Source of the DNA: Litoreibacter meonggei
GTDB lineage: Bacteria > Pseudomonadota > Alphaproteobacteria > Rhodobacterales > Rhodobacteraceae
Assembly: GCF_003663885.1 (NCBI RefSeq)
Contig: NZ_RCCE01000004.1
Span: forward strand, 248,001-312,000
DNA: 64,000 nt
Direction: 5' to 3'
Under the pieces are notes generated by a model, which was given only the letters and a program-made list of their open reading frames with translations, was not told where the DNA came from and made no database searches. This document shows positions 17,077-25,789 of this stretch, piece after piece. The translations under genes and the position numbers were made by a program. Every line of letters begins with the position of its first letter. Within the stretch, counting starts at the first letter, position 1.

Positions 17077-17927
17077 GCAGCACGTGGGACAGCGGTGACG
17101 AGCCGCCGCATCGGCGCATTGGGCCTCTCGGTTGGCTTAGGATCGTCCTGCGCGGAGTGCCGTTGGCGATACTTGTCTTTGGCGGTCTGGCCATATTGCT
17201 GCTTGTGCGCCTTGTCGAGCGTCCGGTCCACGGCTTCCACCGCCCTTGGACGCCGCATATCACACGTTTGGTGTGTCGGGCCGCGCTTTTTCTGACGGGC
17301 ATCAAGTTTCGCTCGGAAGGCGCGCCGATGACCAAGCGGGGCGCAGTGGTGGCAAACCATTGCAGTTGGCTGGACATCTTCGCGCTCAACGCGCGCAAAC
17401 GGGTGTATTTTGTGTCCAAATCCGAGGTGGCCAATTGGCCCGGCATTGGCTGGCTGGCACGGTCAACTGGAACCGTGTTCATCGACCGCGACCCGCGGCA
17501 GGCACGCGCTCAGAAGGAGTTGTTCGAGAAACGGCTGCTGGCAGGACACAAGCTGTTGTTCTTTCCTGAAGGTACAAGTTCGGATGGCATTAGAATATTG
17601 CCATTTAAATCAACGCTCTTTGCGGCGTTCTTCACGCCAGAATTAAAAGATGCGCTGTATGTGCAGCCTGTCACCTTGTCTTACCAACCGCCAGAAGAAG
17701 CTGACCCGCGGACATATGGCTGGTGGGGTGATATGGATTTCGCGCCACACCTGTTGCGGACCTTAGCTACATCGCCTCAAGGTGCAGTTACGGTGACCTA
17801 TCACGACCCACTTAGAGTGTCCGAGTTCAGCGGTCGTAAGGACCTCGCGGCCGCGTGTGAAAAGATCGTCCGCTCGGGTCTGAAACTCAGCCCAGAGGCG
17901 CAAGCAAAGCTTTCAACGCAGCGCTAG
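17073..17927 (+). CDS. olsA: OlsA, lyso-ornithine lipid O-acyltransferase
   Basis: Adds the second acyl chain to lyso-ornithine lipid; some homologues also acylate lysophosphatidic acid. The 284-residue protein has an N-terminal membrane segment (LAILVFGGLAILLLVRLV, about 30-48) and the PlsC motifs NHCSWLD (HX4D) and FPEGTSSDG. It overlaps olsB by 4 bases. Its last 41 bases overlap the 3' end of the convergent ThiE-like gene, an unusually long convergent overlap. Confidence 0.92.
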   Translation: MSSTWDSGDEPPHRRIGPLGWLRIVLRGVPLAILVFGGLAILLLVRLVERPVHGFHRPWTPHITRLVCRAALFLTGIKFRSEGAPMTKRGAVVANHCSWLDIFALNARKRVYFVSKSEVANWPGIGWLARSTGTVFIDRDPRQARAQKELFEKRLLAGHKLLFFPEGTSSDGIRILPFKSTLFAAFFTPELKDALYVQPVTLSYQPPEEADPRTYGWWGDMDFAPHLLRTLATSPQGAVTVTYHDPLRVSEFSGRKDLAAACEKIVRSGLKLSPEAQAKLSTQR

Positions 17928-18528
17928 GGTCGTCTTCGCGCCAAATCTCTTCGCCAATGGCAAAGAAATCGGTGTAGGGGGCCAACCGCTCGATAGCCGC
18001 GATATTGACCGCACCTTCCGCCACGATGGGCAGTTCGATCATTTGCGACCACCATTCAAACGCCTCGGTCTCGGCAATTTGGCCGTCGCCCAAGACAGTT
18101 TCACCAATCGGGCCAAGGGACACATAGTCAGCGCCACTTTCTCCGGCACTCATGCCTTCGTGGCGCGACGGACCACAGAACGCACCGATCACCGCGTCTG
18201 GTCCGATTTCCTTGCGCACATAGCGCACCGAGCGGGCACCATCCAGCAGGTGAACCCCATCAAGGCCCAGCCGCTCGACCAGCAGGAAATGGCTGTCGAT
18301 CACCAAGGGAATGTCACGGGCATGCGCTTGTTCACGGATCAGATCAGCGGCGCGCGCGATCTTGTCTTCGTCCTTGGTGGCAAGGCTCAGACGCAGGCAC
18401 GCGATCTCGCAGGAATCCAGTACACGCGATAGGGTGTCCGGAAAGCTTGACAGCTCGAATTCGGGCGGGGTGATCAGGTAAACCTGTGGGGTTTCCGGGC
18501 CCTCTTGGGCAGTGTCGTTCTGGGCCAT
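17887..18528 (-). CDS. ThiE/TenI-fold thiamine-phosphate-synthase-like protein
   Basis: A 213-residue TIM-barrel protein of the ThiE/TenI family. LGLDGVHLLDGARSVRYVRK, AGESGADYVSLGPIGETV and a late PIVAEGAVN can be aligned with ThiE. The usual glutamine-aspartate motif (GVHLGQxD) and the SxHS-type phosphate loop are replaced (GVHLLDGARS; GAFCGPSRHE), so classical thiamine phosphate synthase activity is doubtful. The ATG at 18528 follows GGAG by 8 bases and is preferred over 18558. It has no thiamine genes around it. Confidence 0.75.
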   Translation of the reverse strand: MAQNDTAQEGPETPQVYLITPPEFELSSFPDTLSRVLDSCEIACLRLSLATKDEDKIARAADLIREQAHARDIPLVIDSHFLLVERLGLDGVHLLDGARSVRYVRKEIGPDAVIGAFCGPSRHEGMSAGESGADYVSLGPIGETVLGDGQIAETEAFEWWSQMIELPIVAEGAVNIAAIERLAPYTDFFAIGEEIWREDDPSAALKALLAPLG

Positions 18529-18642
18529 GGTGGTCTCCGCCGTTGTTTGGCCCGTCATAGCGGGGGCTGCGGGCGCTCACAAGGGTGTTGCGGGGCAGCG
18601 CGCGCAGCCCTAAACCCTGCTTCACCCATAGATAGAGGCCAC

Positions 18643-19416
18643 ATGTCCGGTACCGACCATCAATCCCAAGCCCCATGGGGCGGCGCGCAACCCACCGTTG
18701 TGCTGATAGCACCGCAAATGGGAGAGAATATCGGCTCTGCCGCGCGCGCCATGTGGAACTTCGAGTTGCAACGGATGCGGCTGGTCACCCCGCGCGATGG
18801 CTGGCCGAACCCTGCCGCTGTGGCCACGGCTTCGGGCGCGTCGCGCGTTCTGGATCATGTGAGGGTCTTCGACAGCACAGCAGACGCATTGGCCGACATG
18901 GACTATGTTTTCGCGACCACCGCGCGGTCCCGCGACCTGACCAAACCGGTGATGACACCAGAGCGCGCGATGGAGCATGCACGGGCGATGACTGCCGCAG
19001 GCAAGCAGGTGGGCATCATGTTCGGGCCAGAGCGGGCAGGCTTGGAGAATGTCGATATCGCGCAGGCCAATGCGCTGATCTCAGTTCCGGTTAACCCCGG
19101 TTTTGCGTCGCTGAACCTTGCGCAATGCGTGTTGTTGGTGGCCTATGAATGGCGCCGCCAAACGGGCGAGGACGCGCCGGAGGTGGTGGAGATGGCCGGA
19201 ACGGAATTCGCCACACAAGTTGAAGTGGAGAAGCTCTACGAGCATTTCGTTCAACGGCTCGACACGGCGAAATTCTTCTACCCTGATCACAAAGCAGATT
19301 CCATGCGGCTCAACCTGCGCAACATGCTGTCACGCCTGCCGATGACGCAGGCCGATATCCAGACGTTCCACGGAATGCTGCGACAGTTTGTGCGGTGGAA
19401 AGAACGCGGCGATTGA
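18643..19416 (+). CDS. trmJ: TrmJ, tRNA/rRNA 2'-O-methyltransferase (SPOUT)
   Basis: A 257-residue SpoU-type methyltransferase of the TrmH group 1/TrmJ type, which methylates the 2'-OH of tRNA position 32. SPOUT motifs seen are APQMGENIGSAARAMWNF (motif 1), GIMFGPERAGLENVDI (motif 2) and NPGFASLNLAQCVLLVAYEW (motif 3). The frame opens at 18505, but the ATG at 18643 has GAGG 6 bases before it and removes a non-homologous leader. It is followed 54 bases later by ctaA. Confidence 0.92.
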   Translation: MSGTDHQSQAPWGGAQPTVVLIAPQMGENIGSAARAMWNFELQRMRLVTPRDGWPNPAAVATASGASRVLDHVRVFDSTADALADMDYVFATTARSRDLTKPVMTPERAMEHARAMTAAGKQVGIMFGPERAGLENVDIAQANALISVPVNPGFASLNLAQCVLLVAYEWRRQTGEDAPEVVEMAGTEFATQVEVEKLYEHFVQRLDTAKFFYPDHKADSMRLNLRNMLSRLPMTQADIQTFHGMLRQFVRWKERGD

Positions 19417-19470
19417 CTTGTCGGGCTGGGCCTTGCGGCCTAGGTTGATGGCGAACTAACGAGGCACGAC

Positions 19471-20607
19471 ATGGCAGGCAAACGCAGCATTTTCGAAGAG
19501 GTCGAAACGGCCGAAAAACCCACCGCCCAACCCGGCGCAATTGACCGCGCTGCGAGCCGTGGCAACCGGCGCGGGATACGCGCTTGGCTGATGGTGCTGT
19601 TCGCGATGGTTGTGGTGATGATCGCGGTCGGCGGACTGACCCGCCTGACCGATAGCGGCTTGTCCATCACCGAGTGGAAACCGGTGACGGGTGCCATGCC
19701 GCCCATGTCGGAAGCCGCATGGGAGGCGGAGCTGGAGAAGTACCGCGCGATCCCGGAATACCAGTTGCAAAACAAGGGCATGAGCCTGTCCGAGTTCAAA
19801 ACGATCTATTGGTGGGAATGGGGCCATCGCCAGCTTGGGCGGGTGATCGGGTTGGTTTGGGCCGTGGGCTTCTTCTGGTTCCTGTTGCGCAGCCAAATCC
19901 CCACAGGTTGGACGGGCCGTTTGGTCGGGATCGGAGCGCTTGGCGGGCTTCAGGGTGCGATTGGCTGGTGGATGGTGTCCTCCGGCCTGACGGGGGAGAT
20001 GCTGGATGTCGCGTCATACCGGCTTGCCACGCATCTGGGGTTGGCCTTTGTCATCCTTGGCCTGATCGCGTGGTATGTTTTCATGCTGGGGCGCACGGAT
20101 GCCGAACTGATGCAGGCCCGCCGGTCGGGGTCCTCCACGCTCACAAAACTTACCAGCTGGCTTGTTTCCGTTGCCTATTTGCAGATCATCGTCGGCGCGT
20201 TGGTCGCGGGTATCGACGCGGGGCGCACCTATACGGACTGGCCTTTGATGGCCGGAGACGTCTTTCCGACGCTGGCTTTCGAATACAGCCCTGTATGGCG
20301 GAACTTCTTCGAGAGCGAGGCGCTGGTGCAATTCAACCACCGCACGCTGGGCTACATCCTGTTCCTGCTGGGCATGTTCATCTGGTGGCGTTCGCGCGGC
20401 GCGGCCAACCGTGCGGTGAAACAGGCTTTTGACTGGGTCGCCGTGATGATGTTCGGCCAGCTGGTCTTGGGTATCGGGACGGTTCTGTATGCGGCCCCTT
20501 GGCATCTGGCGATCATCCACCAGCTTGGTGCGGTGGTCCTGATTTGCCTGATCCTGCGGGCTCGGTTCCTGAGCCGCTATCCCCCCGTACAATCTGTAAG
20601 GACTTAA
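19471..20607 (+). CDS. ctaA: CtaA/COX15, heme A synthase
   Basis: Membrane enzyme that oxidises the C8 methyl of heme O to the formyl of heme A for aa3-type cytochrome oxidases. It has 378 residues and about eight membrane segments. Signature blocks are GGLTRLTDSGLSITEWKPV, WEWGHRQLGRVIG, GWWMVSSGL and EALVQFNHRTLGYILF, with the heme-ligand histidines in the second, fourth and later helices. The N-terminal ~40 residues are soluble and charged, normal for the alphaproteobacterial type. The M32 peptidase gene starts 4 bases after it. Confidence 0.96.
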   Translation: MAGKRSIFEEVETAEKPTAQPGAIDRAASRGNRRGIRAWLMVLFAMVVVMIAVGGLTRLTDSGLSITEWKPVTGAMPPMSEAAWEAELEKYRAIPEYQLQNKGMSLSEFKTIYWWEWGHRQLGRVIGLVWAVGFFWFLLRSQIPTGWTGRLVGIGALGGLQGAIGWWMVSSGLTGEMLDVASYRLATHLGLAFVILGLIAWYVFMLGRTDAELMQARRSGSSTLTKLTSWLVSVAYLQIIVGALVAGIDAGRTYTDWPLMAGDVFPTLAFEYSPVWRNFFESEALVQFNHRTLGYILFLLGMFIWWRSRGAANRAVKQAFDWVAVMMFGQLVLGIGTVLYAAPWHLAIIHQLGAVVLICLILRARFLSRYPPVQSVRT

Positions 20608-20611
20608 ATCT

Positions 20612-22081
20612 ATGTCAGCTTATGAAGACCTGATGGCTTACGACCGCACAACGCAGGCCCTTGCCTCGGTCGCGGGTCGGACGGGGTGGGATCAGGAAAC
20701 GGTGATGCCTGCGGGCGCCGCAGAGCTGCGTTCCGAGGAAATGGCAGCGCTAGAAGCCGTCCTGCATGCACGGCGCACGGATGGGCGGATCGGGGATTGG
20801 CTGGCGAAGGCCGAAGCGCCAGACGAGACCGGTGCGGCGATCCTGCGGGAGTTAAAGCGCTCCTACATGCGCAACACCAAGGTACCCGAGAAACTTGCCA
20901 CCGACATCGCGCGTCATACCTCTGCGGGGCAGGGGATATGGGCCAAGGCGCGGGCCGAGGATGATTTTGAAAGCTTCACGCCGACACTTAGCCGGATGAT
21001 AGATTTGAAGCGCGAGGAGGCAGCCTGCCTTGCAAGCGGCAGCGACCTCTATGACGCGTTACTGGACGATTACGAGCCCGGCATGACCGGCGCAGAACTG
21101 CAGGGCCTGTTTAATCGCATGCGCCCGCGTTTGGTTGATCTGCGCGCCCGTGTCCTTTCGGCGGAGGCCCCTGCGCCACTGGACCACGCGTTTGACGAGG
21201 TGGGGCAGATGGCCCTGTCCACCAAACTGGCGGAGACCTTCGGATATGACCTGACTCGTGGACGGATCGACAAGGCGGTGCATCCGTTCTCCAGCGGCTC
21301 CGGCACCGATGTGCGGATCACCACACGCACCAGTCCGCGCGATCCGTTCAACTGCTTTTACTCCACGATCCACGAGGTGGGTCACGCCTGTTACGAGCAA
21401 GGGGTACGGGCCGACTATGCGCTGACGCCGCTTGGGGCTGGCGTGTCGATGGGCGTGCACGAGAGCCAGTCGCGGATTTACGAGAACCAGCTGGGCCGCT
21501 CGCGCGCATTTACAGGATGGCTCTACGGGCAGATGCGGGACCAGTTCGGCGACTTCGGGGTTGCGGATGAGGAGGCGTTCTATGTCGTGGTAAACCGTGT
21601 GGGGTCTGGCTACATCCGGACCGAGGCCGACGAGGTGCATTATAACCTGCACGTGATGTTGCGCTTTGATCTGGAGCGGCAGTTGATTTCCGGCGCATTG
21701 GACGTCGTGGATTTGGAAGATGCGTGGAATGCGCGGTTTGAAGCTGATTTCGGCGTTTCTGTCGACAAACCGTCAAACGGCGTTCTGCAAGATGTGCATT
21801 GGTCGTTTGGCCTGTTCGGCTATTTCCCGACCTATAGCTTGGGCAATGTCTATGCGGGGTGTCTGTATGCGTCTTTGCGCGAGGCGGTTCCATCGGTCGA
21901 TCGGGACTTGTCTTGTGGGGATACATCCGCGGCAACGGCGTGGTTGAAGGACAGCTTGCAACAACATGGCGGGCTGCGCGCACCGCGGGACACCATCGAA
22001 TATGCCTGTGGGTTTGCGCCGACAGAGGAGCCTTTGCTGGCGTATCTCGAAGACAAATTCGGCACGATTTACGGCGTCTGA
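20612..22081 (+). CDS. M32 family metallocarboxypeptidase
   Basis: A cytoplasmic zinc carboxypeptidase of the Taq type that trims peptides from the C-terminus. It has 489 residues, as usual for the family. The zinc site is STIHEVGHACYEQG (HEXXH, about residue 252) with a downstream glutamate in VHESQSRIYENQLGRS. The family blocks DVRITTRT and ALDVVDLEDAWNARF follow. It is 4 bases after ctaA and probably co-transcribed. Two hairpins follow its stop codon. Confidence 0.94.
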   Translation: MSAYEDLMAYDRTTQALASVAGRTGWDQETVMPAGAAELRSEEMAALEAVLHARRTDGRIGDWLAKAEAPDETGAAILRELKRSYMRNTKVPEKLATDIARHTSAGQGIWAKARAEDDFESFTPTLSRMIDLKREEAACLASGSDLYDALLDDYEPGMTGAELQGLFNRMRPRLVDLRARVLSAEAPAPLDHAFDEVGQMALSTKLAETFGYDLTRGRIDKAVHPFSSGSGTDVRITTRTSPRDPFNCFYSTIHEVGHACYEQGVRADYALTPLGAGVSMGVHESQSRIYENQLGRSRAFTGWLYGQMRDQFGDFGVADEEAFYVVVNRVGSGYIRTEADEVHYNLHVMLRFDLERQLISGALDVVDLEDAWNARFEADFGVSVDKPSNGVLQDVHWSFGLFGYFPTYSLGNVYAGCLYASLREAVPSVDRDLSCGDTSAATAWLKDSLQQHGGLRAPRDTIEYACGFAPTEEPLLAYLEDKFGTIYGV

Positions 22082-22086
22082 GGGAG

Positions 22087-22107
22087 CCTCCGGCGGAGGT
22101 ATTTTTG
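22087..22107 (+). repeat. CCTCCGGCGGAGG-TATTTTTG hairpin, Roseobacter 3'-end motif
   Basis: CCTCCGGCGGAGG is a perfect palindrome followed by TATTTTTG. From memory, near-identical motifs are found many times at gene ends in Roseobacter genomes, where they may act as terminators. Only one copy was noticed in this window. Confidence 0.6.
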
Positions 22108-22122
22108 AAGCAATGATAGGAG

Positions 22123-22158
22123 ATGCCGCGCCTGATTGGAGGCGCGGCATTTGTTTAT
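22123..22158 (+). terminator. Terminator of the ctaA-M32 operon
   Basis: ATGCCGCGCC-tgattgga-GGCGCGGCAT is a perfect 10-bp stem, followed by TTGTTTATT. It overlaps the stop codon of the convergent ABC ATPase gene (22155-22157). The minus-strand side has no T-run. Confidence 0.75.
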
Positions 22159-24242
22159 TCGGCGGCGATTTTGATGACGGGCTCCATGCGGGCCAAGATG
22201 TCATCCGCGAGGTGGCATTTGACTTGATGGCCTTCCGCCAAGGTCCGTACCGGTGGTACGTCTTTTTCGCATAGCCCGCCCGGCACCTGATCCTTCCAGC
22301 GGCAGCGCGTCTGGAACGGACATCCGGGGGGTGGGTTCATGGCCGATGGAATGTCGCCTTCTAGCACTATATGCTGTTTTTCGACCGAGGTATCCGCGAT
22401 AGGGACAGCCGAGAGCAGCGCTTCGGTATAGGGGTGATAGGGCGGCTGGAAGACCTGATCCGTCGAGCCCAATTCTACCACATGGCCAAGATACATGACC
22501 ATAACGCGGTCGGCGAGATAGCGGACAATGCTCAGGTCGTGTGAGATGAAGAGCAGCGTGGTCTTGTTCTCGCGCTGGATTTCCATCAGCAGGTCGGTGA
22601 CCGCCGCTTGAACCGACACGTCGAGGGCGGAGACAGGCTCGTCTGCGACCACGATCTTGGCGTCACCGGCAAAGGCGCGGGCGATGCCGACCCGTTGCTT
22701 CTGGCCTCCGGACAATTGTCGCGGCATGCGGGTGGCAAACTCGCGGGGCAGTTTTACGAGGTCCAGAAGTTCCAGCATGCGTGTCTCGCGGGCGGCCTCG
22801 GTGTCGCCGATGCCGAAGATTTCCAGCGCCCGAATGATCTGACGCCCGACAGTCATCGACGGGTTCAGCGTATCGAACGGGTTTTGGAACACCATCTGCA
22901 CGTTTGAGATTGTTTTGGTGTCGCGGCCCTCGATCGGAATATCCTGAATTTCATTGCCATGAAGTGAGATTGTACCCTCGGTGGCCGTCTCCAACCCCAT
23001 CAGAACTTTGGCGAAGGTTGACTTGCCGCAGCCGGATTCCCCCACGATTGCAAGGGTTTCCGACTCGCGGGCCTCGAAGCTAAGGGTTTCGTTGGCCTTC
23101 ACCACCTTCTTGTTCGCTCCGCCGAACAAGGCTGAGGCGGCGACCTCGTAATACTTCTTGAGGTTGTCCATCTTCAGGACGACTTCGCCGGGTTCGGGTT
23201 TCTCGGTTTGCGCCCCGATTTCAATCGGTGCGTTCCAATCGATTTCTTCGATGCGCAGGCAGCGGGAGCCGTGGCGGTCGTTGCCTTTGATTTTCTGCAT
23301 CCGAAGGTCGCCCTGATCGCAAAGACCCTCTTTAAAATAGTCGCAGCGGGGGCCGAAGTTGCAGCCGTTTGGGCGTTCATGGGGCAGGGGGAAGTTGCCG
23401 GGGATGGCGACCAGCGGGCGCGAGTTTTTGTCGGCGCCCGGAAGCGGGATCGAGCGGAACAGCGCCTGTGTATACGGGTGCTGCATGTCGTCGAACACGT
23501 CCTCGATGGAGCCGGTTTCCACCGCCTCGCCGGAATACATCACGCAGATGCGGTCGCAGGTTTCCAAGACCAGCCCGAGGTTGTGCGAGATGAACAGCAT
23601 GGACGTGCCGTATTTCTTGCCAAGGTCCTTGACCAGTTCGACCACGGCGGCCTCCACGGTCACGTCGAGCGCGGTCGTCGGCTCGTCGAGGATCAGCAGA
23701 GAAGGCTTTGACATCAAGGCCATAGCGATCACGATGCGCTGCTGCTGGCCACCGGACAATTGGTGCGGGAAGGAGTTTAGGATACGTTTGGGGTCGGGGA
23801 GTTTGACGTCTGTGACCACCTCCAACGCGCGCTCATAGGCTTCCTTTTCGGAGGTGCCGAAATGGATCATCGGCACTTCCATCAGCTGCTTACCGATGCG
23901 CATGGCGGGGTTCAGAGACGCCATGGGTTCTTGGTAGATCATGGCAATCTCGGAGCCGCGGATGTTGCGCAATTCCTCCGGACTCATCTGGCCAAGGTCT
24001 TGCCCTTTGAACTTGATGGACCCCCCGACCACGCGGCCGTTGACCCCCAGATCCTGCATGACCCCGAGGGCCACCGTGGACTTGCCGCAACCGGACTCGC
24101 CCACAAGGCCCATGGCCTCGCCGGGCTGCACAGTGCAGGAGAAATCCATCACGGCGGGGATCTCGCGAAGGCGGGTAAAAAAGGAAATCGACAATTGGTC
24201 AATCTCTAGGATCGGGCCGGAATAGGTCTCTGCGTCAGCCAT
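22155..24242 (-). CDS. Oligopeptide-type ABC transporter, fused double ATPase
   Basis: Drives import by ATP hydrolysis for the DppBC-like permeases encoded upstream. At 695 residues it joins two DppD/DppF-type ATPases in one chain. Walker A GESGCGKS occurs twice (about 55 and 415), each with signature LSGGQ(Q/K)QR and Walker B. Each half also has the C-terminal oligopeptide-transporter cysteine cluster (NGCNFGPRCDYF...LCDQGD and GCPFQTRCRWKD...LCEKD), seen in Fe-S or metal-containing Dpp/Opp ATPases. The ATG at 24242 follows GGGAGG, preferred over 24293. Substrate is unknown; short peptides or related solutes are likely. Confidence 0.93.
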   Translation of the reverse strand: MADAETYSGPILEIDQLSISFFTRLREIPAVMDFSCTVQPGEAMGLVGESGCGKSTVALGVMQDLGVNGRVVGGSIKFKGQDLGQMSPEELRNIRGSEIAMIYQEPMASLNPAMRIGKQLMEVPMIHFGTSEKEAYERALEVVTDVKLPDPKRILNSFPHQLSGGQQQRIVIAMALMSKPSLLILDEPTTALDVTVEAAVVELVKDLGKKYGTSMLFISHNLGLVLETCDRICVMYSGEAVETGSIEDVFDDMQHPYTQALFRSIPLPGADKNSRPLVAIPGNFPLPHERPNGCNFGPRCDYFKEGLCDQGDLRMQKIKGNDRHGSRCLRIEEIDWNAPIEIGAQTEKPEPGEVVLKMDNLKKYYEVAASALFGGANKKVVKANETLSFEARESETLAIVGESGCGKSTFAKVLMGLETATEGTISLHGNEIQDIPIEGRDTKTISNVQMVFQNPFDTLNPSMTVGRQIIRALEIFGIGDTEAARETRMLELLDLVKLPREFATRMPRQLSGGQKQRVGIARAFAGDAKIVVADEPVSALDVSVQAAVTDLLMEIQRENKTTLLFISHDLSIVRYLADRVMVMYLGHVVELGSTDQVFQPPYHPYTEALLSAVPIADTSVEKQHIVLEGDIPSAMNPPPGCPFQTRCRWKDQVPGGLCEKDVPPVRTLAEGHQVKCHLADDILARMEPVIKIAAE

Positions 24243-24331
24243 TTTTGCGGCCTCCCTGAGTTGGTTTTTTCGGCTCTGGAAGCCGGTCGGCAAAGCGTCG
24301 GCATTGCGTCGGATTTCTGTCGGGCATGATA

Positions 24332-25789
24332 TCAGTCCTTCAGGGATTCTTCGCGCAGCCCGTCGGCCAGCAGGTTCAACCCCAGAACGAGGCTCATCAA
24401 AGCGATGGCAGGTACGATCGCGGGATGCGGATAGATGCTGAGCAAGCGTCGCCCTGCGTTGATCGTCGTCCCCCAGTCGGGGCTTTCCGACGACAACCCG
24501 AGGCCAAAGAAGCCCAAGGTGCCCAGCAGGATGATGGTATAGCCGATGCGCAGACAGAAATCGACGATCAGCGGGCCGCGTGCGTTAGGCAAGATTTCCC
24601 ACAGCATGATGTACCACGGGCCTTCACCGCGGGTTTGCCCTGCCGCCACGTAGTCACGGGTTTTGATATCGAGAACCAAGCCGCGCACAATCCGGAACAC
24701 GGTGGGGGAGTTCACGAAGACCACCGAGACGAACACGATCAGCACGCCGCCATCAATGGAGATCAGCCCGAACGGGTCTGCATCCCACGCCATGCCAAGA
24801 TAGACGTATCCACCGATCAGGATGGTCAGCCCGACATAGAGGTTCCGTTTTGAGGGCTGGGTAAAGTAGCGCGAATCGAACAGCACCACGAGAAACACCA
24901 GCGGGAACAGGAACAGGATCGAGGCGAGGATTGTTGGCACGCGCCAGATATAATCCGTTCCGGGTATCGGGATGCCGGCGGCGCGGATTTCCGGTGTGAC
25001 AAGCAAGAAGAACAGCAAGATCACAGGGAAGGCCAAAACGAGGTTCGCCATGAAGCTGATGATTGTGTCCAGCTTGCCGCCGAAATAGCCCGCAGGCAGC
25101 CCCAGCGTGATGCCGACCATGAAGGCGAACAAGGTGGCCGCCGGTGCGATGACCAACACAACCTGAGAGCCTTTGACCATGCGCGAGAACACGTCACGCG
25201 CAAGGTTGTCGCCGCCAAGCAGGTAGTGGGTGTAATCGCCCTCTGCCGCGCCACGCAGCGGAGTGCCGGGAAGTTTGTTCTTCATGCCGGAGACCTGACC
25301 CAGCGGATCATGGGTGATGATCAGGTCCATAGCCACGAAGATCGCGGTGAAGACCCAGAACATCACAATGGCAAAGCCGAACATGCCGATGGGGCTGTCG
25401 AAGAGTTTGCCGTAAAGGCCCAGCTTGCGCTTGTAGGTGATCGACAGGAAGAACGTCACGGCGAGTGCTATCCAAACGGGCAGGAAGCGGACGCCCAGCT
25501 CGCCTAGGATACCAGCGGTGCCGTAGGGCGTCACGATGCCTGCGAGCAGGTAGATTATGCCGAGCCCCAATGTGGCGACGGCGGTCGGTAGGATGAACCG
25601 CGCCAAGGATTCAGAATGCGGCGCACTCATAACCATTCCGCCAGAGGTGGTGCTGAACGCAGCTTGTACGTTCTCGTAAGCACTGACCAGCAAGTAGCCG
25701 GCCACGGCGAGGATCAGTCCCAACACAGCAAGTGCGAAGAGAGGGTTCAAAAGGGTGCCTAGCGCACCAGTCCAAGTGAGCGGCTCCAT
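24332..25789 (-). CDS. ABC transporter permease, DppC-like, enlarged
   Basis: Inner-membrane subunit of the same transporter. It has 485 residues, far longer than the ~300 of typical DppC. The extra length lies in the N-terminal third, with added membrane helices (FALAVLGLILAVAGYLLV; LPTAVATLGLGIIYLLAGIV; FLPVWIALAVTFFLSITY), and in an inserted segment in the middle. The permease coupling loop is at VAAGQTRGEGPWYIMLWEIL. It overlaps the upstream permease by 1 base. The enlarged form recurs in some alphaproteobacterial transporters of unknown substrate. Confidence 0.92.
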   Translation of the reverse strand: MEPLTWTGALGTLLNPLFALAVLGLILAVAGYLLVSAYENVQAAFSTTSGGMVMSAPHSESLARFILPTAVATLGLGIIYLLAGIVTPYGTAGILGELGVRFLPVWIALAVTFFLSITYKRKLGLYGKLFDSPIGMFGFAIVMFWVFTAIFVAMDLIITHDPLGQVSGMKNKLPGTPLRGAAEGDYTHYLLGGDNLARDVFSRMVKGSQVVLVIAPAATLFAFMVGITLGLPAGYFGGKLDTIISFMANLVLAFPVILLFFLLVTPEIRAAGIPIPGTDYIWRVPTILASILFLFPLVFLVVLFDSRYFTQPSKRNLYVGLTILIGGYVYLGMAWDADPFGLISIDGGVLIVFVSVVFVNSPTVFRIVRGLVLDIKTRDYVAAGQTRGEGPWYIMLWEILPNARGPLIVDFCLRIGYTIILLGTLGFFGLGLSSESPDWGTTINAGRRLLSIYPHPAIVPAIALMSLVLGLNLLADGLREESLKD

